This document shows positions 43,848 to 52,532 of a stretch of 64,000 bases of DNA, in pieces. Each line of letters starts with the position of its first letter. Position 1 is the first letter of the stretch. The stretch comes from Streptomyces sp. NBC_00459. GTDB lineage: Bacteria > Actinomycetota > Actinomycetes > Streptomycetales > Streptomycetaceae. Location of the stretch: contig NZ_CP107903.1 of the NCBI RefSeq assembly GCF_036013955.1, forward strand, positions 2,852,001 through 2,916,000, given 5' to 3'. The notes below the pieces were generated by a model, which searched no databases, had not been told where the DNA came from, and saw only the letters and a list, made by a program, of their open reading frames with translations. The translations under genes and the position numbers were made by a program.

Positions 43848-45026
43848 TCATGCCACGGGCTTGCGGGTGGCCCGGCCGCCCTTGGAGACGATGGTGGTGA
43901 CGTTCATGCGCTTGCTCAATCGGTAGGTCGTGAGCGGGCTGCCGCTGACCATCTCCTTGTACGCGACGGCGCTCCGGCCGGTGAGGTGCATACGGCGGGG
44001 GGTTTCGTCGGCCTTGGTGAACTGGATGACGGCGTCACGGCGGCCGAGGCTGACCGGCTGGTGGAAGTAGCCGAAGCGGAAGGGCTTGACGGCCTTGCCG
44101 CGCACGAGTCGCGCGATGGTGTCGGCGGTGTACTGGGCGGTGGGCAGGCCACTCTGGCAGGTGCCGTGGATCTGCCCCCAGGCCAGCCGGACGGCGGCGG
44201 CGTCGCCGATGGCGTGGATCTCCGGGTGGGAGACCGAACGCAGGGTGGCGTCGACCAGGATGAGGCCGCGGTCGTCGGTGGCGATCCCGGCGTCGGCGGC
44301 GAGCGGCGACACCTTGACGCCGGTGGTCCACAGGCAGGCGTCGGAGCGGACGAGCCGGCCGTCGGCCAGTTCGACGGCGTCGGGCAGCACCTTGGTGACG
44401 CGGGCGCCGGTCTCAAGAGTGACGCCGAGGCGGTCCAGCGCGCCGTAGAGGTAGGCGCGGGCCTTGGCACCCATCATGCCGCCGGGCTCGTCCAGGCTGA
44501 TCAGCGTGACGTCCAGGCCGGGGTGGCTCTCGGCGATCTCGGTGGCCGCCTCGACGCCGGTCAGGCCGCCGCCGCAGACGGTGACCGTGCCGCCGGACGC
44601 GGCGACCTCGGTGAGGCGCGTGGCGAACCGACCGGCGATCTCCGGGTTGTTGAGGGTGAACGCGTGGGTGTCGGCGCCGGGGACCTTTCCGGTGTCGGTC
44701 GAGCTGCCCAGTGCGTAGACGAGCGTGTCGTACCCGAGGGTCTCGGCGTCGTCGACGGTGATCTGCCGGGCCTCGGGGTCGATGGCGGTGGCGGCGCCCT
44801 GGACGAACGTGACGCCCGTGCCGGTGAGGAGGTCGGGGATCCGGTGGTCGGCGAGCTCCTGCCCGGCGGCGATCTGGTGCATCCGCAGCCGCTCGACGAA
44901 CCGGCCGGAGGGGTTGACCAGGGTGATCTTCACGCCGGTCCGGCGGGTGCGGTGGGCCAGCCGGATGGCACAGAACAAGCCCGTGTAGCCGGCGCCGAGG
45001 ACGACGATGCGGTGGCCGTTGTTCAT
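43848..45026 (-). CDS. NAD(P)/FAD-dependent oxidoreductase, NDH-2-like
   Basis: A 392-residue two-dinucleotide-binding-domain flavoprotein. The FAD motif is VVLGAGYTGLFCAIRLA (residues ~7-23), the NAD motif VTVCGGGLTGVEAATEIAE (~150-168), and 'HPEIHAIGDAAAVRLAW' (~265-280) is the second FAD-binding motif. It resembles type II NADH dehydrogenases but may have another acceptor. ATG 45026 has GGAG upstream. A promoter matching the ECF41 consensus and a CRP-like dyad lie upstream, and the ECF41 sigma gene follows, so it is the likely ECF41 target. It is a paralogue of the gene at 54234-55430. Confidence 0.85.
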   Translation of the reverse strand: MNNGHRIVVLGAGYTGLFCAIRLAHRTRRTGVKITLVNPSGRFVERLRMHQIAAGQELADHRIPDLLTGTGVTFVQGAATAIDPEARQITVDDAETLGYDTLVYALGSSTDTGKVPGADTHAFTLNNPEIAGRFATRLTEVAASGGTVTVCGGGLTGVEAATEIAESHPGLDVTLISLDEPGGMMGAKARAYLYGALDRLGVTLETGARVTKVLPDAVELADGRLVRSDACLWTTGVKVSPLAADAGIATDDRGLILVDATLRSVSHPEIHAIGDAAAVRLAWGQIHGTCQSGLPTAQYTADTIARLVRGKAVKPFRFGYFHQPVSLGRRDAVIQFTKADETPRRMHLTGRSAVAYKEMVSGSPLTTYRLSKRMNVTTIVSKGGRATRKPVA

Positions 45027-45075
45027 CGGATCTCCCAAGGTCGGGCACCGGCTTCGGTGCCGGTGACGCCCATGG

Positions 45076-45102
45076 GACAAGCGACCCGCACCGCACGTGA
45101 CA
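45076..45102 (-). promoter_or_regulatory. Candidate ECF41 promoter
   Basis: On the minus strand TGTCAC (45102-45097), 17-bp spacer, TGTC (45079-45076). Published ECF41 promoters have TGTCACA in the -35 and CGTC in the -10 element. It lies 50 bp upstream of the NDH-2-like start, with the ECF41 gene next in the operon. Confidence 0.5.
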
Positions 45103-45111
45103 GGTCGCAAA

Positions 45112-45127
45112 TGTGATGTACGTCACA
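45112..45127. promoter_or_regulatory. CRP-like palindrome TGTGA-N6-TCACA
   Basis: TGTGATGTACGTCACA: perfect TGTGA/TCACA half-sites six bases apart, the layout of CRP/FNR-family sites. It lies just upstream of the candidate ECF41 -35 element and would also serve any rightward promoter. Confidence 0.45.
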
Positions 45128-45761
45128 ACAAATGCATCGGTGGCGTGCCGGCAACAACCCGTCGGCCGCCCCGAGCCGACGCGTATCCGACACCCGCCCA
45201 CCCCGGGGAGGCCGGCCTCCCCGAGCGGCTCCAGCGCCAGACCCTCGGCGCAGACCGACAGGCACCCCGATTCGGCTCCGCGCCCCGCCCCCACTCGGCT
45301 GCGTTCCGCCTCCGGCAGTCCCCGGAAACGCTCCGCCGCCGACCTGGCAGCGCGGGCCCAGGACGCCGCGTCCGGCAAGGCCGTCCCCACCGTCATCACT
45401 CACCCGCTCGATCAGACCGCGACCGCCCAGCAGGTCAGCAGGTCAGCAGGTCAGCGACGCCGGGCTGTCCGGGGCGAACTCGTCCTCACCCTCGACCGAT
45501 CACGACCGCCACGCCTTCCGCCGAGCCCGGCCGCCTTTCCCGGTCACCCCACCCGCTCATCACCCCACCGAAGGACATCGCCCACGGCACGGCCTGCCTC
45601 GTCCCCGTCGATGCCCTCGCGCTCTCGCTCGCCAACCCCGACCTGGTCGAGCCACTACGCTCTGACGCGCCGCTGAACACCCCCGACCCGGCGACCCTCT
45701 ACGGCGGCGGAGCAGTCGGCTGCACCGACTACCCCACCCACACCGCCCGAGGAACCGAACC
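45128..45761. other. 634-bp region with degraded coding-like DNA
   Basis: No intact gene is supported. An 8-bp unit (CAGGTCAG) is repeated three times near 45431-45454. From about 45565 to 45764 the plus strand has codon usage like real genes (GC-rich third positions) and reads DIAHGTACLVPVDALALSLA and 'NPDLVEPLRSDAPLNTPD' before a TGA at 45763-45765, overlapping the MarR start. It has no start codon or recognisable family and is probably the tail of a lost gene. Confidence 0.35.
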
Positions 45762-46241
45762 ATGAACGACCCCACACCCAACACCCCCACCACAGCCGGC
45801 GAAGGGCCGATGAGCTACGCGATCTTCCAGCTCGCCCGCGCCCACCGGGCCCGTGCCGCCGCCATGCTCCGCGAGATGGACCTGCATCTTGGACAGGAAC
45901 TGCTGCTGATGCACCTCCTCGACCGGGACGGCCAGACCCAGTCCGAACTCCTCGAAAGCGTCGGCCTCGACCACTCCACCGTCTCCAAGTCCCTGCGCCG
46001 CATGCAGGACGCCGGCCTGCTCCTCCGCGAACCGGCCCAACACGACCGACGCGTCATGGTCGTCCACCTCACCGACAAGGGCCGCGCCATGCGCGAACCC
46101 CTCGCAGCCATGTGGCGAACCCTGGAAGAGACCTCCGCCCGCAACCTGACGGCCCAACAGGCGGAGTCCTTCGTCCGCACCGCCCACGCCATCGCCGACG
46201 CGATCAACAGTCACACCCTTCCGCAAGAGGAGTCCGAGTAA
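45762..46241 (+). CDS. MarR family transcriptional regulator
   Basis: A 159-residue MarR protein. After a Thr/Pro-rich start, the dimer helix is YAIFQLARAHRARAAAMLRE. The HTH is 'QSELLESVGLDHSTVSKSLRRMQDAGLL' and the wing reads REPAQHDRRVMVVHLTDKG, with the conserved DRR arginine pair. ATG 45762 has GAGGAACC upstream. It stands alone between a degraded region and the LAL gene. A stop codon of a coding-like fragment overlaps its start (ATGA). Ligand and targets are unknown. Confidence 0.85.
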   Translation: MNDPTPNTPTTAGEGPMSYAIFQLARAHRARAAAMLREMDLHLGQELLLMHLLDRDGQTQSELLESVGLDHSTVSKSLRRMQDAGLLLREPAQHDRRVMVVHLTDKGRAMREPLAAMWRTLEETSARNLTAQQAESFVRTAHAIADAINSHTLPQEESE

Positions 46242-46376
46242 CTCCCTCTGCCCGCACCCCGGTTCCCGTGGTGCTGCGGTGTGAGATCCGTCCGTCCCGG
46301 TTCACCGACGCGGCGGTTACGACGATCAACAGGAGAGAATGATATGTGAGGGGAATGTAAAGACAGGGGGGCAACT

Positions 46377-49367
46377 GTGGGGGCGGACGGGGTAGTTGGG
46401 GCGAACGGGAACGGAGTTCCGTTGCTGGGCCGCTCCGTCGAACTGGCCCGGTTCGACGCGCTGCTCGACCGTGCGGCAGACGGCGCGCGCGGCACGGCAC
46501 GGGGCGAGGAGTTCCGTGACAGCGGCCGTTGCCGGCTCGTCGACATCACCGGTGAGGCCGGCATCGGCAAGAGCCGGCTGCTCGGCGAGGTCTGCGCGCG
46601 GGCGCGCCGACGCGGAATGACGGTGCTGCGCGGCAGAGCCACGGAGTACGAGCGGCAGGTGCCGTTCCAGGTGTTCACCGACGCGCTCGCCCACCTCGAC
46701 CCGAACGCCCTGGACGCCCTGGACGGCTTCCAGGAGACCGACCCGGTGGCGCCCCTTCTCCATCGGAGCGGCGCGGTCGACCGTTTCGGACTGCACCGGT
46801 CCACGGCTGCCCTGCTCGCCCGGCTCGCCGCCCCGTCCGGGCTGCTGCTGGCCCTCGACGACCTGCACTGGGCGGACCCGGCGTCACTGGAGTTGCTGGA
46901 CCATCTCGTACGCCATCCCGTGCACGCCCCCGTCGTCCTGGCCGTGACACGCCGTGACCGCCAGAGTCCCGAGTCCCTCGCCGCCAGGCTCACCCGGGAA
47001 CTCGACACCGGCACGGTCGTCAGACTCGGTCTGAGACCGCTGAGCGCACGCGACTGCGCCGAACTGGCCGGCCCCGGCATGCCGCCCGCCGAGACCGCCG
47101 CGCTGTACGCCGCGAGCGAGGGCAACCCGTTCTACTTCCTGACCCTCCTTCAGGCCCACCGCGGGGGTACGACACCCGAGTCCTCGGCGCCGCCCGGCCT
47201 CGGCACCCTGCTGCTGGACGAACTGACCGTGCTCGCCCCCTCCCGGCGCGGCATCGTCGACGCCGTGGCGGTACTGGGCGAGCACGCCACCCCGGCGATG
47301 GTGAGCCGGGTGACCGGCCGCTCCGGCACCGCGTTCACCGCCGATGTCCACGCCCTCACCCGACGCGACCTGCTGCGCTCCGCCCCCCAGGGCCTGCTGA
47401 CCCTGCGGCATCCGGTCGTGCGAACCCTCGTCCACGAAAGCACGCCCCTCTTGAGGCGCGTCGAGATCCACCGGCTCGCCGCGCAGGAACTGGCCCGCGC
47501 GGGTGCCTCCGCCGCCGAGCGGGCCCACCATGTGGAACAGTCACTGACCGCCTGGGACCCGGCAGCGGTGGCCGTGCTCGAAGAGGCCGCCGCGCGAACC
47601 GCCCGAACGGCCCCGGCGAGCTGCGCCCACTGGCTCGATGTGGCACTCCGCCATCTTCCGCACACTCCCGAACACACCACCAGGCGGCGTGAGTTGGTCC
47701 TGAGGCGGGCCCGCGCCCTGGCCGCGTGCGGTGGCCTGCGCGAGAGCCGCGATCTGCTCCAGGAGCTGATCGCCACCCCGCGGCTGTCACCCGGTGGCCC
47801 GGCCACCGACGAGAACCAGGGTCTCGGCGAGAACCAGGACCGCCTCAGAGTGCGCGCGGTCGTCCTGTGCGCGCTGGTGGAGCGTCATCTGGGGCGCTGC
47901 ACCGAGGCGGTCGCGCTGTTACGCCGCGAGCTGGCCCGCGGCCCCGCCCCGGCCGACGTCGTCCGGCTCGGTCTGGAGCTGGGCTCGGCCGCGCCCCAGG
48001 ACAGCGGCACCTCGTACGCCCAGGTGCGCACCGAGGTCGAGGTGGCGCTCGCGGCGGCCCGGTCCCTGGGGGACGAGGTCAAGGAGGCGGGCGTCCTCGC
48101 CGTCGCCGCCCTGGGAGAGGCGTACGAGGGCAACATGACCGCGGCGCACGGATTCGCCCGGGAGGCCGCCGCCCTGGTCGACTCCCTGCCCGACAACGAT
48201 CTCACCGCGCTGTGCGAACCACTGGCCCGGCTCGGCTGGGCGGAGGCGTTCCTGGAGCACTACCCGGACGCGGAGCGGCACGCGGAGCGCGGCCTCGACA
48301 TCGCCCGCCGCAGCGGCCAGCTCTATGTCGTGCCCCATCTGCTGCTGTGCCTGTCCCATGTCCGGGTCCAGACCTGCCGGATCTCCTCGGCGCTGGAACT
48401 CGCCGACCAGGCCGAGGACATCGCCCGCGGGATCGGCAGCGACCAGTTGCTCGCGTTCGTCCTGGCGAGCAAGGCCGCGGCCCTCGTCGCCGCCTGCCCG
48501 CCGGGCGATCCCCGCCCTCTCGCCGTAGCCGAGGAGGCGGTGGCGGCGGCCGGTACCGGGGTCGACTGGTGGGCCTCCACGGCCTGGTGCATCTTCGGCT
48601 GGGCCGCGCTCATGGCCGGCGATCCGGTCCGGGCCCGGGACGCGATGCTCCGGGCGGGCGGCCCCGAACTGCAGCGGATCCAGCCCTCGATGCGGCCGCT
48701 CTACCTGGAGATCCTGGTCACGTCCGCACTGGTGACGGGCAGGCCCGAGGAGGCCCGCGGCTGGGCCGAGCGGGCGCGCAAGGAGGCGGAACAACTGGGG
48801 CTGCCGATGCAGCGGGCGTCCGCGCTGCGCAGCACCGCCCATCTGCCGCTGGCGCAGGGGGACACGGCAGCGGCGGCGGACCTGTTCGCGGAGGCCGCGG
48901 CGGAGAGCGCCCGCTGCGGCGCGGTCTTCTGGGAGGCCCACTCCCTGCTGCTCGGCGCCCCGCTGGAAGCGGCAGCGGGCCATGGCCGGGGCGGCACGCA
49001 CGCCTGGCTCAGGGGGCGCCGGCTCGCCGAGACGGGCGGCAGCGGAATGCTGGTCGGCCTCGCCGACGCCACCCGTCCGCCCGGTGGCGGCTCCGAGGCT
49101 CCGTACGATTCCCCGGAGCGCGCCGAACTCACCCAGCGGCTGGCCGCCCTGACCGCCCGCGAGCTGGAGATAGCCGAGCTGGTGGCGCAGGGGCTCACCA
49201 GCCAGGCCATCGCGGACCGGCTCTACGTCAGCCGGCGTACCGTCGACACCCATGTCTCCCGCGCCTTCCGCAAGACCGGGGTCTCCTCACGTACCGCCCT
49301 GGCCACGCTGATGGCCCGCCGCCGCACCGGGAGCCGCTTCGGGGACACCCGCGCGGAACAGGACTGA
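46377..49367 (+). CDS. LAL-type (STAND ATPase + LuxR HTH) transcriptional regulator
   Basis: A 996-residue LAL regulator. The N-terminal ATPase has LLGRSVELARFDALL, Walker A ITGEAGIGKSRLL (residues ~59-71) and Walker B 'LLLALDDLHWADPASLELL' (~155-173). The middle ~500 residues are TPR-like helices. The C-terminal LuxR HTH is ALTARELEIAELVAQGLTSQ followed by 'AIADRLYVSRRTVDTHVSRAFRK'. Such proteins act as large, often pathway-specific activators. Codon 515 (47919-47921) is TTA, implying dependence on the bldA leucyl-tRNA and so developmental control. GTG 46377 is the likely start. There is no obvious adjacent biosynthetic cluster. Confidence 0.88.
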   Translation: MGADGVVGANGNGVPLLGRSVELARFDALLDRAADGARGTARGEEFRDSGRCRLVDITGEAGIGKSRLLGEVCARARRRGMTVLRGRATEYERQVPFQVFTDALAHLDPNALDALDGFQETDPVAPLLHRSGAVDRFGLHRSTAALLARLAAPSGLLLALDDLHWADPASLELLDHLVRHPVHAPVVLAVTRRDRQSPESLAARLTRELDTGTVVRLGLRPLSARDCAELAGPGMPPAETAALYAASEGNPFYFLTLLQAHRGGTTPESSAPPGLGTLLLDELTVLAPSRRGIVDAVAVLGEHATPAMVSRVTGRSGTAFTADVHALTRRDLLRSAPQGLLTLRHPVVRTLVHESTPLLRRVEIHRLAAQELARAGASAAERAHHVEQSLTAWDPAAVAVLEEAAARTARTAPASCAHWLDVALRHLPHTPEHTTRRRELVLRRARALAACGGLRESRDLLQELIATPRLSPGGPATDENQGLGENQDRLRVRAVVLCALVERHLGRCTEAVALLRRELARGPAPADVVRLGLELGSAAPQDSGTSYAQVRTEVEVALAAARSLGDEVKEAGVLAVAALGEAYEGNMTAAHGFAREAAALVDSLPDNDLTALCEPLARLGWAEAFLEHYPDAERHAERGLDIARRSGQLYVVPHLLLCLSHVRVQTCRISSALELADQAEDIARGIGSDQLLAFVLASKAAALVAACPPGDPRPLAVAEEAVAAAGTGVDWWASTAWCIFGWAALMAGDPVRARDAMLRAGGPELQRIQPSMRPLYLEILVTSALVTGRPEEARGWAERARKEAEQLGLPMQRASALRSTAHLPLAQGDTAAAADLFAEAAAESARCGAVFWEAHSLLLGAPLEAAAGHGRGGTHAWLRGRRLAETGGSGMLVGLADATRPPGGGSEAPYDSPERAELTQRLAALTARELEIAELVAQGLTSQAIADRLYVSRRTVDTHVSRAFRKTGVSSRTALATLMARRRTGSRFGDTRAEQD

Positions 49368-49399
49368 GCCCGGTCCGGCCGCCACGGTCCGGACCGGGC
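49368..49399. terminator. Bidirectional hairpin after LAL gene
   Basis: Perfect 11-bp stem GCCCGGTCCGG (49368-49378) / CCGGACCGGGC (49389-49399) with a 10-nt loop. It lies immediately after the LAL stop and 11 bp from the convergent gene's stop. Confidence 0.75.
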
Positions 49400-49410
49400 C
49401 GGGCAGCCGC

Positions 49411-50268
49411 CTACTTGACGTCGACGAAGTCGCCGGTCGCCGTCGCGGCGCCGGTCGTGGCGGTGCCGGCGAAGACGAAGCGGTAGTCGCCGTCGACACC
49501 GGCCTTGGTGGTGGTGCTCAGGGCGCCGGTGCGGCTGGTCTTGACCGTCTTGAGGGTGGTGTAGGTGCTGCTGCCCTTCTTGCGGAACTGCAGCTTCACC
49601 GGCTGGGTCGCATATCCGTTGGTCTTGCCCGTGGACCAGTCGGCGCGCGTCAGCTTGCCGGTGACCGTGATGGTCTTGCCCTTCTTCACCGGCTCCGGGG
49701 AGGCGTTGACGGTCAGCTTGGCGGCACGCTTGATGCTGGCCTTGGCGACGTCGTCGTCGGCACTGGCGCTCGCGTAGAGGTCGTAGGCACCCAGGAAGAG
49801 CTTCCAGGGCCCCGCGACGCCGTTGCCGTCCTTGAAGTCGACCGCGGGGTCGATGGTGAAGACCGTCTTGCAGCTGTAGCTGTAGCCGCCCTCGACCGTG
49901 GTCTCCGTGCAGACGGGGTTGTCGTCCGTCCCCAGGGCGCCGGTGATGGTGTCCGTGCTCGAACTGTCGGTGCCCTGCCACAGGAACGCCATGGTGAGGG
50001 CCAGGCCTTCCTCGTCGAAGGCGGTGAACGTGACGGGAACGGCCTTCTTGCCCGTCACGCCGAGAACGATGTCCTTGCCCTTGTTGACGACTCCGTCCTT
50101 GAAGGTGGTGCCGCCCACCGGGTCCTTCCGCAGGCCGCTCTGCGCGGCGAAGGCTCTGAGATCCGTAGCCGTCCCAGGGCGCTCCGCTCCATGAGCGGCG
50201 CCCGGAAGAACGAGCGCCGAGAGTATGAGGGCGCCGGAAAGGACGGTGGCCGTGGTGTGCATACGCAT
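49411..50268 (-). CDS. Secreted Ig-like/beta-sandwich protein
   Basis: A 285-residue secreted protein. A Sec signal peptide covers residues ~1-28 (VLSGALILSALVLPGAAHGA). The first half (GKDIVLGVTGKKAVPVTFTA) looks like an Ig-like strand pattern with one Cys pair (NPVCTETT, YSYSCKTVF). The second half is a classic bacterial Ig-like strand series (AAKLTVNASPEPVKKGKTIT, VTGKLTRADW, 'QFRKKGSSTYTTLKTVKTS', 'GDYRFVFAGTATTG'). It is Lys-rich and lacks catalytic motifs; a structural or adhesive surface role is possible. ATG 50268 is preceded by GGGGAAAATC. Confidence 0.72.
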   Translation of the reverse strand: MRMHTTATVLSGALILSALVLPGAAHGAERPGTATDLRAFAAQSGLRKDPVGGTTFKDGVVNKGKDIVLGVTGKKAVPVTFTAFDEEGLALTMAFLWQGTDSSSTDTITGALGTDDNPVCTETTVEGGYSYSCKTVFTIDPAVDFKDGNGVAGPWKLFLGAYDLYASASADDDVAKASIKRAAKLTVNASPEPVKKGKTITVTGKLTRADWSTGKTNGYATQPVKLQFRKKGSSTYTTLKTVKTSRTGALSTTTKAGVDGDYRFVFAGTATTGAATATGDFVDVK

Positions 50269-50395
50269 GTGATTTTCCCCAGGGTGAGGTCGGACGGCCC
50301 AGCCGAACTTGCCTTGTGGCAGGGCCCGTTGACGTGGTGAAGAGAAAGCGGTCAAGAATCCAGGAGGTCGGTGCGCTCCCGGATGCGCGGAGGGC

Positions 50396-51286
50396 TCAGG
50401 ACGTGGGAGAGCGGAAGACGTCGTCGATGTCGAGGCTGAATTCGGGCGTCGGGTGGAGCTCGGTCGGGTAGAGGCTGGTCGGGAGAAGGTCCGTCGGCTG
50501 GGAGCCCGGTGCGGGTACGTCGGCCGGGTCGGCGGTGGGCTTGCCGTCCGGGCTGCACACCTGCGGCGCCGAGGGCTCGGACAGTTCGTGGTCGGCGACC
50601 CGCTGCGACCGGAAGTCCACAATGGCGCGATCCCAGGCGTCCTTCTGGCCGCCGACCTCGACCTCCTCGGGCAGTTCCCTGCTTGTCAGCGGCTTGCCCA
50701 CGGTGACCGAGATGAGGGCGCCCACGCAGGGACTGCGGTCCGTCGCGTAGAGGGACTTGGGCAGGGCGATCTTCCGCTCGACGCCCGCGTCCACATGGAG
50801 TTCGACGCGTTTCACCCGCTGGATGTCGAAGTAGTAGGCGGGCCGCACCCCGTTCGAGAGGCGTTTCCCATCGACGCCGTTCGCGACTCCGTACACCAGT
50901 TTCCAGAACTCGACCTGCACGGTGATCTTCCGGCAGAGCGGCCCGTTGTACCCCGGCAGACTGACAACCCTCAGCCCGTCGCCCCCGTAGTTCTCCTTGG
51001 GTGTGTCGACGAAGCGCCCGACCCAGTCCCTGGACTCCTCGGCCGTCCACCCCTTGTTGTCGTGGCAACCGGACGCCCCGGTCGGATAGGGGGGAGTGAT
51101 CGACGGGGTCGGCGAAGGGCTCGGCGACTCGGACGCCCCCGTCGCGCTCTCGGACGGATCACCGGAAAGGGAGGTGCCGCGGGCGCTCGAACAACCCCCG
51201 GTGAACAGGACGGCCACGGCGAGGGCCGCGACGACGGGCACGACGGAGTGTTTCGGCCCGGGTACGCGCTTGGGCACGCACCTCAC
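50396..51286 (-). CDS. Secreted lipoprotein of unknown function
   Basis: A 296-residue protein with a lipoprotein-type signal (VVAALAVAVLFTGGCSS; Cys at residue ~30), then a Ser/Pro/Thr linker (ASESPSPSPTPSITPPYP). The mature domain has CHDNKGWTAEESRDWVGRFV, 'FWKLVYGVANGVDGKRLSNGVRPAYYFD' and 'CVGALISVTVGKPLTS', and a Pro/Asp-rich tail. I do not recognise the fold. GTG 51286 overlaps the stop of the upstream membrane-protein gene (GTGA), so the two are translationally coupled and may form one surface complex. Confidence 0.7.
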   Translation of the reverse strand: MRCVPKRVPGPKHSVVPVVAALAVAVLFTGGCSSARGTSLSGDPSESATGASESPSPSPTPSITPPYPTGASGCHDNKGWTAEESRDWVGRFVDTPKENYGGDGLRVVSLPGYNGPLCRKITVQVEFWKLVYGVANGVDGKRLSNGVRPAYYFDIQRVKRVELHVDAGVERKIALPKSLYATDRSPCVGALISVTVGKPLTSRELPEEVEVGGQKDAWDRAIVDFRSQRVADHELSEPSAPQVCSPDGKPTADPADVPAPGSQPTDLLPTSLYPTELHPTPEFSLDIDDVFRSPTS

Positions 51287-51684
51287 TGATCGAACCAGTT
51301 CCTGGCTTCCGCGGAGCAGGCACCCCGCAGCACGACAAGGGCGAGGAGGATGCCCGCGATCGAGATGCCGCCCCCGTTCAGCAGGCCCACCAAACCGCTG
51401 ACCAGGCTCAGCACCTCGATGGCGATGATCGTGACCCGTATCCCGTTCGCCCGCGTGCCCGCGAAAACGCCGCACAGCAGGAGCGCCCCCGCGATCAGCA
51501 GCGTCAGCACCGCCACGAACCGGAGCAGCCCGGCCCCGTCTTCCTGACCGTGGTCCACCGCGTCGTCCACCACGGCGAGCAACAGGAATCCCGCCACCAG
51601 GCTCAGCACGGCCTGGACCCATACCCCCGCCAAAGCCATCTTGACGTTCTTCGGCATCTGCGCTTTCACGCCCCGTGTCGTCAT
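51283..51684 (-). CDS. Small four-helix membrane protein
   Basis: A 133-residue integral membrane protein with hydrophobic helices at LAGVWVQAVLSLVAGFLLLAV, FVAVLTLLIAGALLLCGVF, 'VTIIAIEVLSLVSGLVGLL' and 'ISIAGILLALVVLRG'. No family is certain; the pattern resembles DUF4190-like or generic actinobacterial membrane proteins. The stop overlaps the start of the lipoprotein gene (GTGA), indicating coupling. The start ATG 51684 is followed by a basic segment (TTRGVKAQMPKNVK), consistent with a cytosolic N-terminus. Confidence 0.7.
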   Translation of the reverse strand: MTTRGVKAQMPKNVKMALAGVWVQAVLSLVAGFLLLAVVDDAVDHGQEDGAGLLRFVAVLTLLIAGALLLCGVFAGTRANGIRVTIIAIEVLSLVSGLVGLLNGGGISIAGILLALVVLRGACSAEARNWFDQ

Positions 51685-51879
51685 GCACGCAAGGAAACGG
51701 CACAGATGTCAGGGACACATCGGTAGGAGTACGTAATCCATGTACGTATGTGCCATCGCCGCCCGGCCGCCGCGAACTCCTACACGTCGCTTCGGCACGC
51801 GGGGGCCTCGCAGTGCGGGTCTCGTGGTCGCGAGGGAGTCCAACCCTGGTCTCGCACACTGACGTTGGACTCCCTCACC

Positions 51880-52386
51880 TCATACGCGCAGCCGACCCCT
51901 CCGCACCGAGGTGTTCGGCGAGCTCGAACGGCGTGTACAAGGCAACTGCGCTGCGAGGGCGAGGAACACGAAGGCGAGGACCGCGGCCGTCGTCCGGACA
52001 GCGTGGGCGATCTGCCAGCGGTCCCGTACGTCGGTCCAGTCGGAGGGCGGGGCCTGGGCGTTCCAGTGGAGCTGGTCGGAGTTGATGGGCAGGTTGACGA
52101 TGAGGGTGAGGCCGAAGACGAAGACCAGGAGGGCAAGTGCGGCCACGGTCAACCATCGGGTGTTTGTTCGGTAGGTGCGGTGGACCAGTACCGCTGTGCC
52201 GATCAGCGCCGGCAGGAGTGTGGCGAGGGCGAGTCTGTCGAGGGAGTCGAGTTCGACCAGCCGGACCTGGGTGTAGACGGTGCTGTCGAAGCCGCGCAGC
52301 GAGAGTTCCAGGACAAGGACCGAAGTGAGGAATCCGGCGAACAGCCCCGCGAACACGAGGCTGGCGAAACGGGCGTACTTCGTCAT
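51880..52386 (-). CDS. DUF1772-like (anthrone-oxygenase-type) membrane protein
   Basis: A 168-residue membrane protein with four helices: FASLVFAGLFAGFLTSVLVLE, 'LALATLLPALIGTAVLV', 'WLTVAALALLVFVFGLTLIV' and 'VRTTAAVLAFVFLALAAQ'. Between helices 3 and 4 it has LPINSDQLHWNAQAPPSDW and then 'RWQIAHAVRT', matching the NxxI..W....P..W...R..W...H..R pattern of DUF1772/anthrone oxygenase-like proteins. Catalysis is not established for most members. ATG 52386 has GAAGGAACG upstream. It is the most downstream of a co-directional set of small redox genes on the minus strand. Confidence 0.75.
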   Translation of the reverse strand: MTKYARFASLVFAGLFAGFLTSVLVLELSLRGFDSTVYTQVRLVELDSLDRLALATLLPALIGTAVLVHRTYRTNTRWLTVAALALLVFVFGLTLIVNLPINSDQLHWNAQAPPSDWTDVRDRWQIAHAVRTTAAVLAFVFLALAAQLPCTRRSSSPNTSVRRGRLRV

Positions 52387-52532
52387 GATCACGTTCCTTC
52401 GTGATGGGTGACCCGGGCGGCGAAGGGGCGGGCGGGACGGCCGATGGATCTTCCTGACGGTGTTGGTCACCGTCGCGGGTCGTCGCCCGCCTCCTCACCC
52501 GCCGCCCGGGTCGTGTGTGTGGCCGGTGCGCG

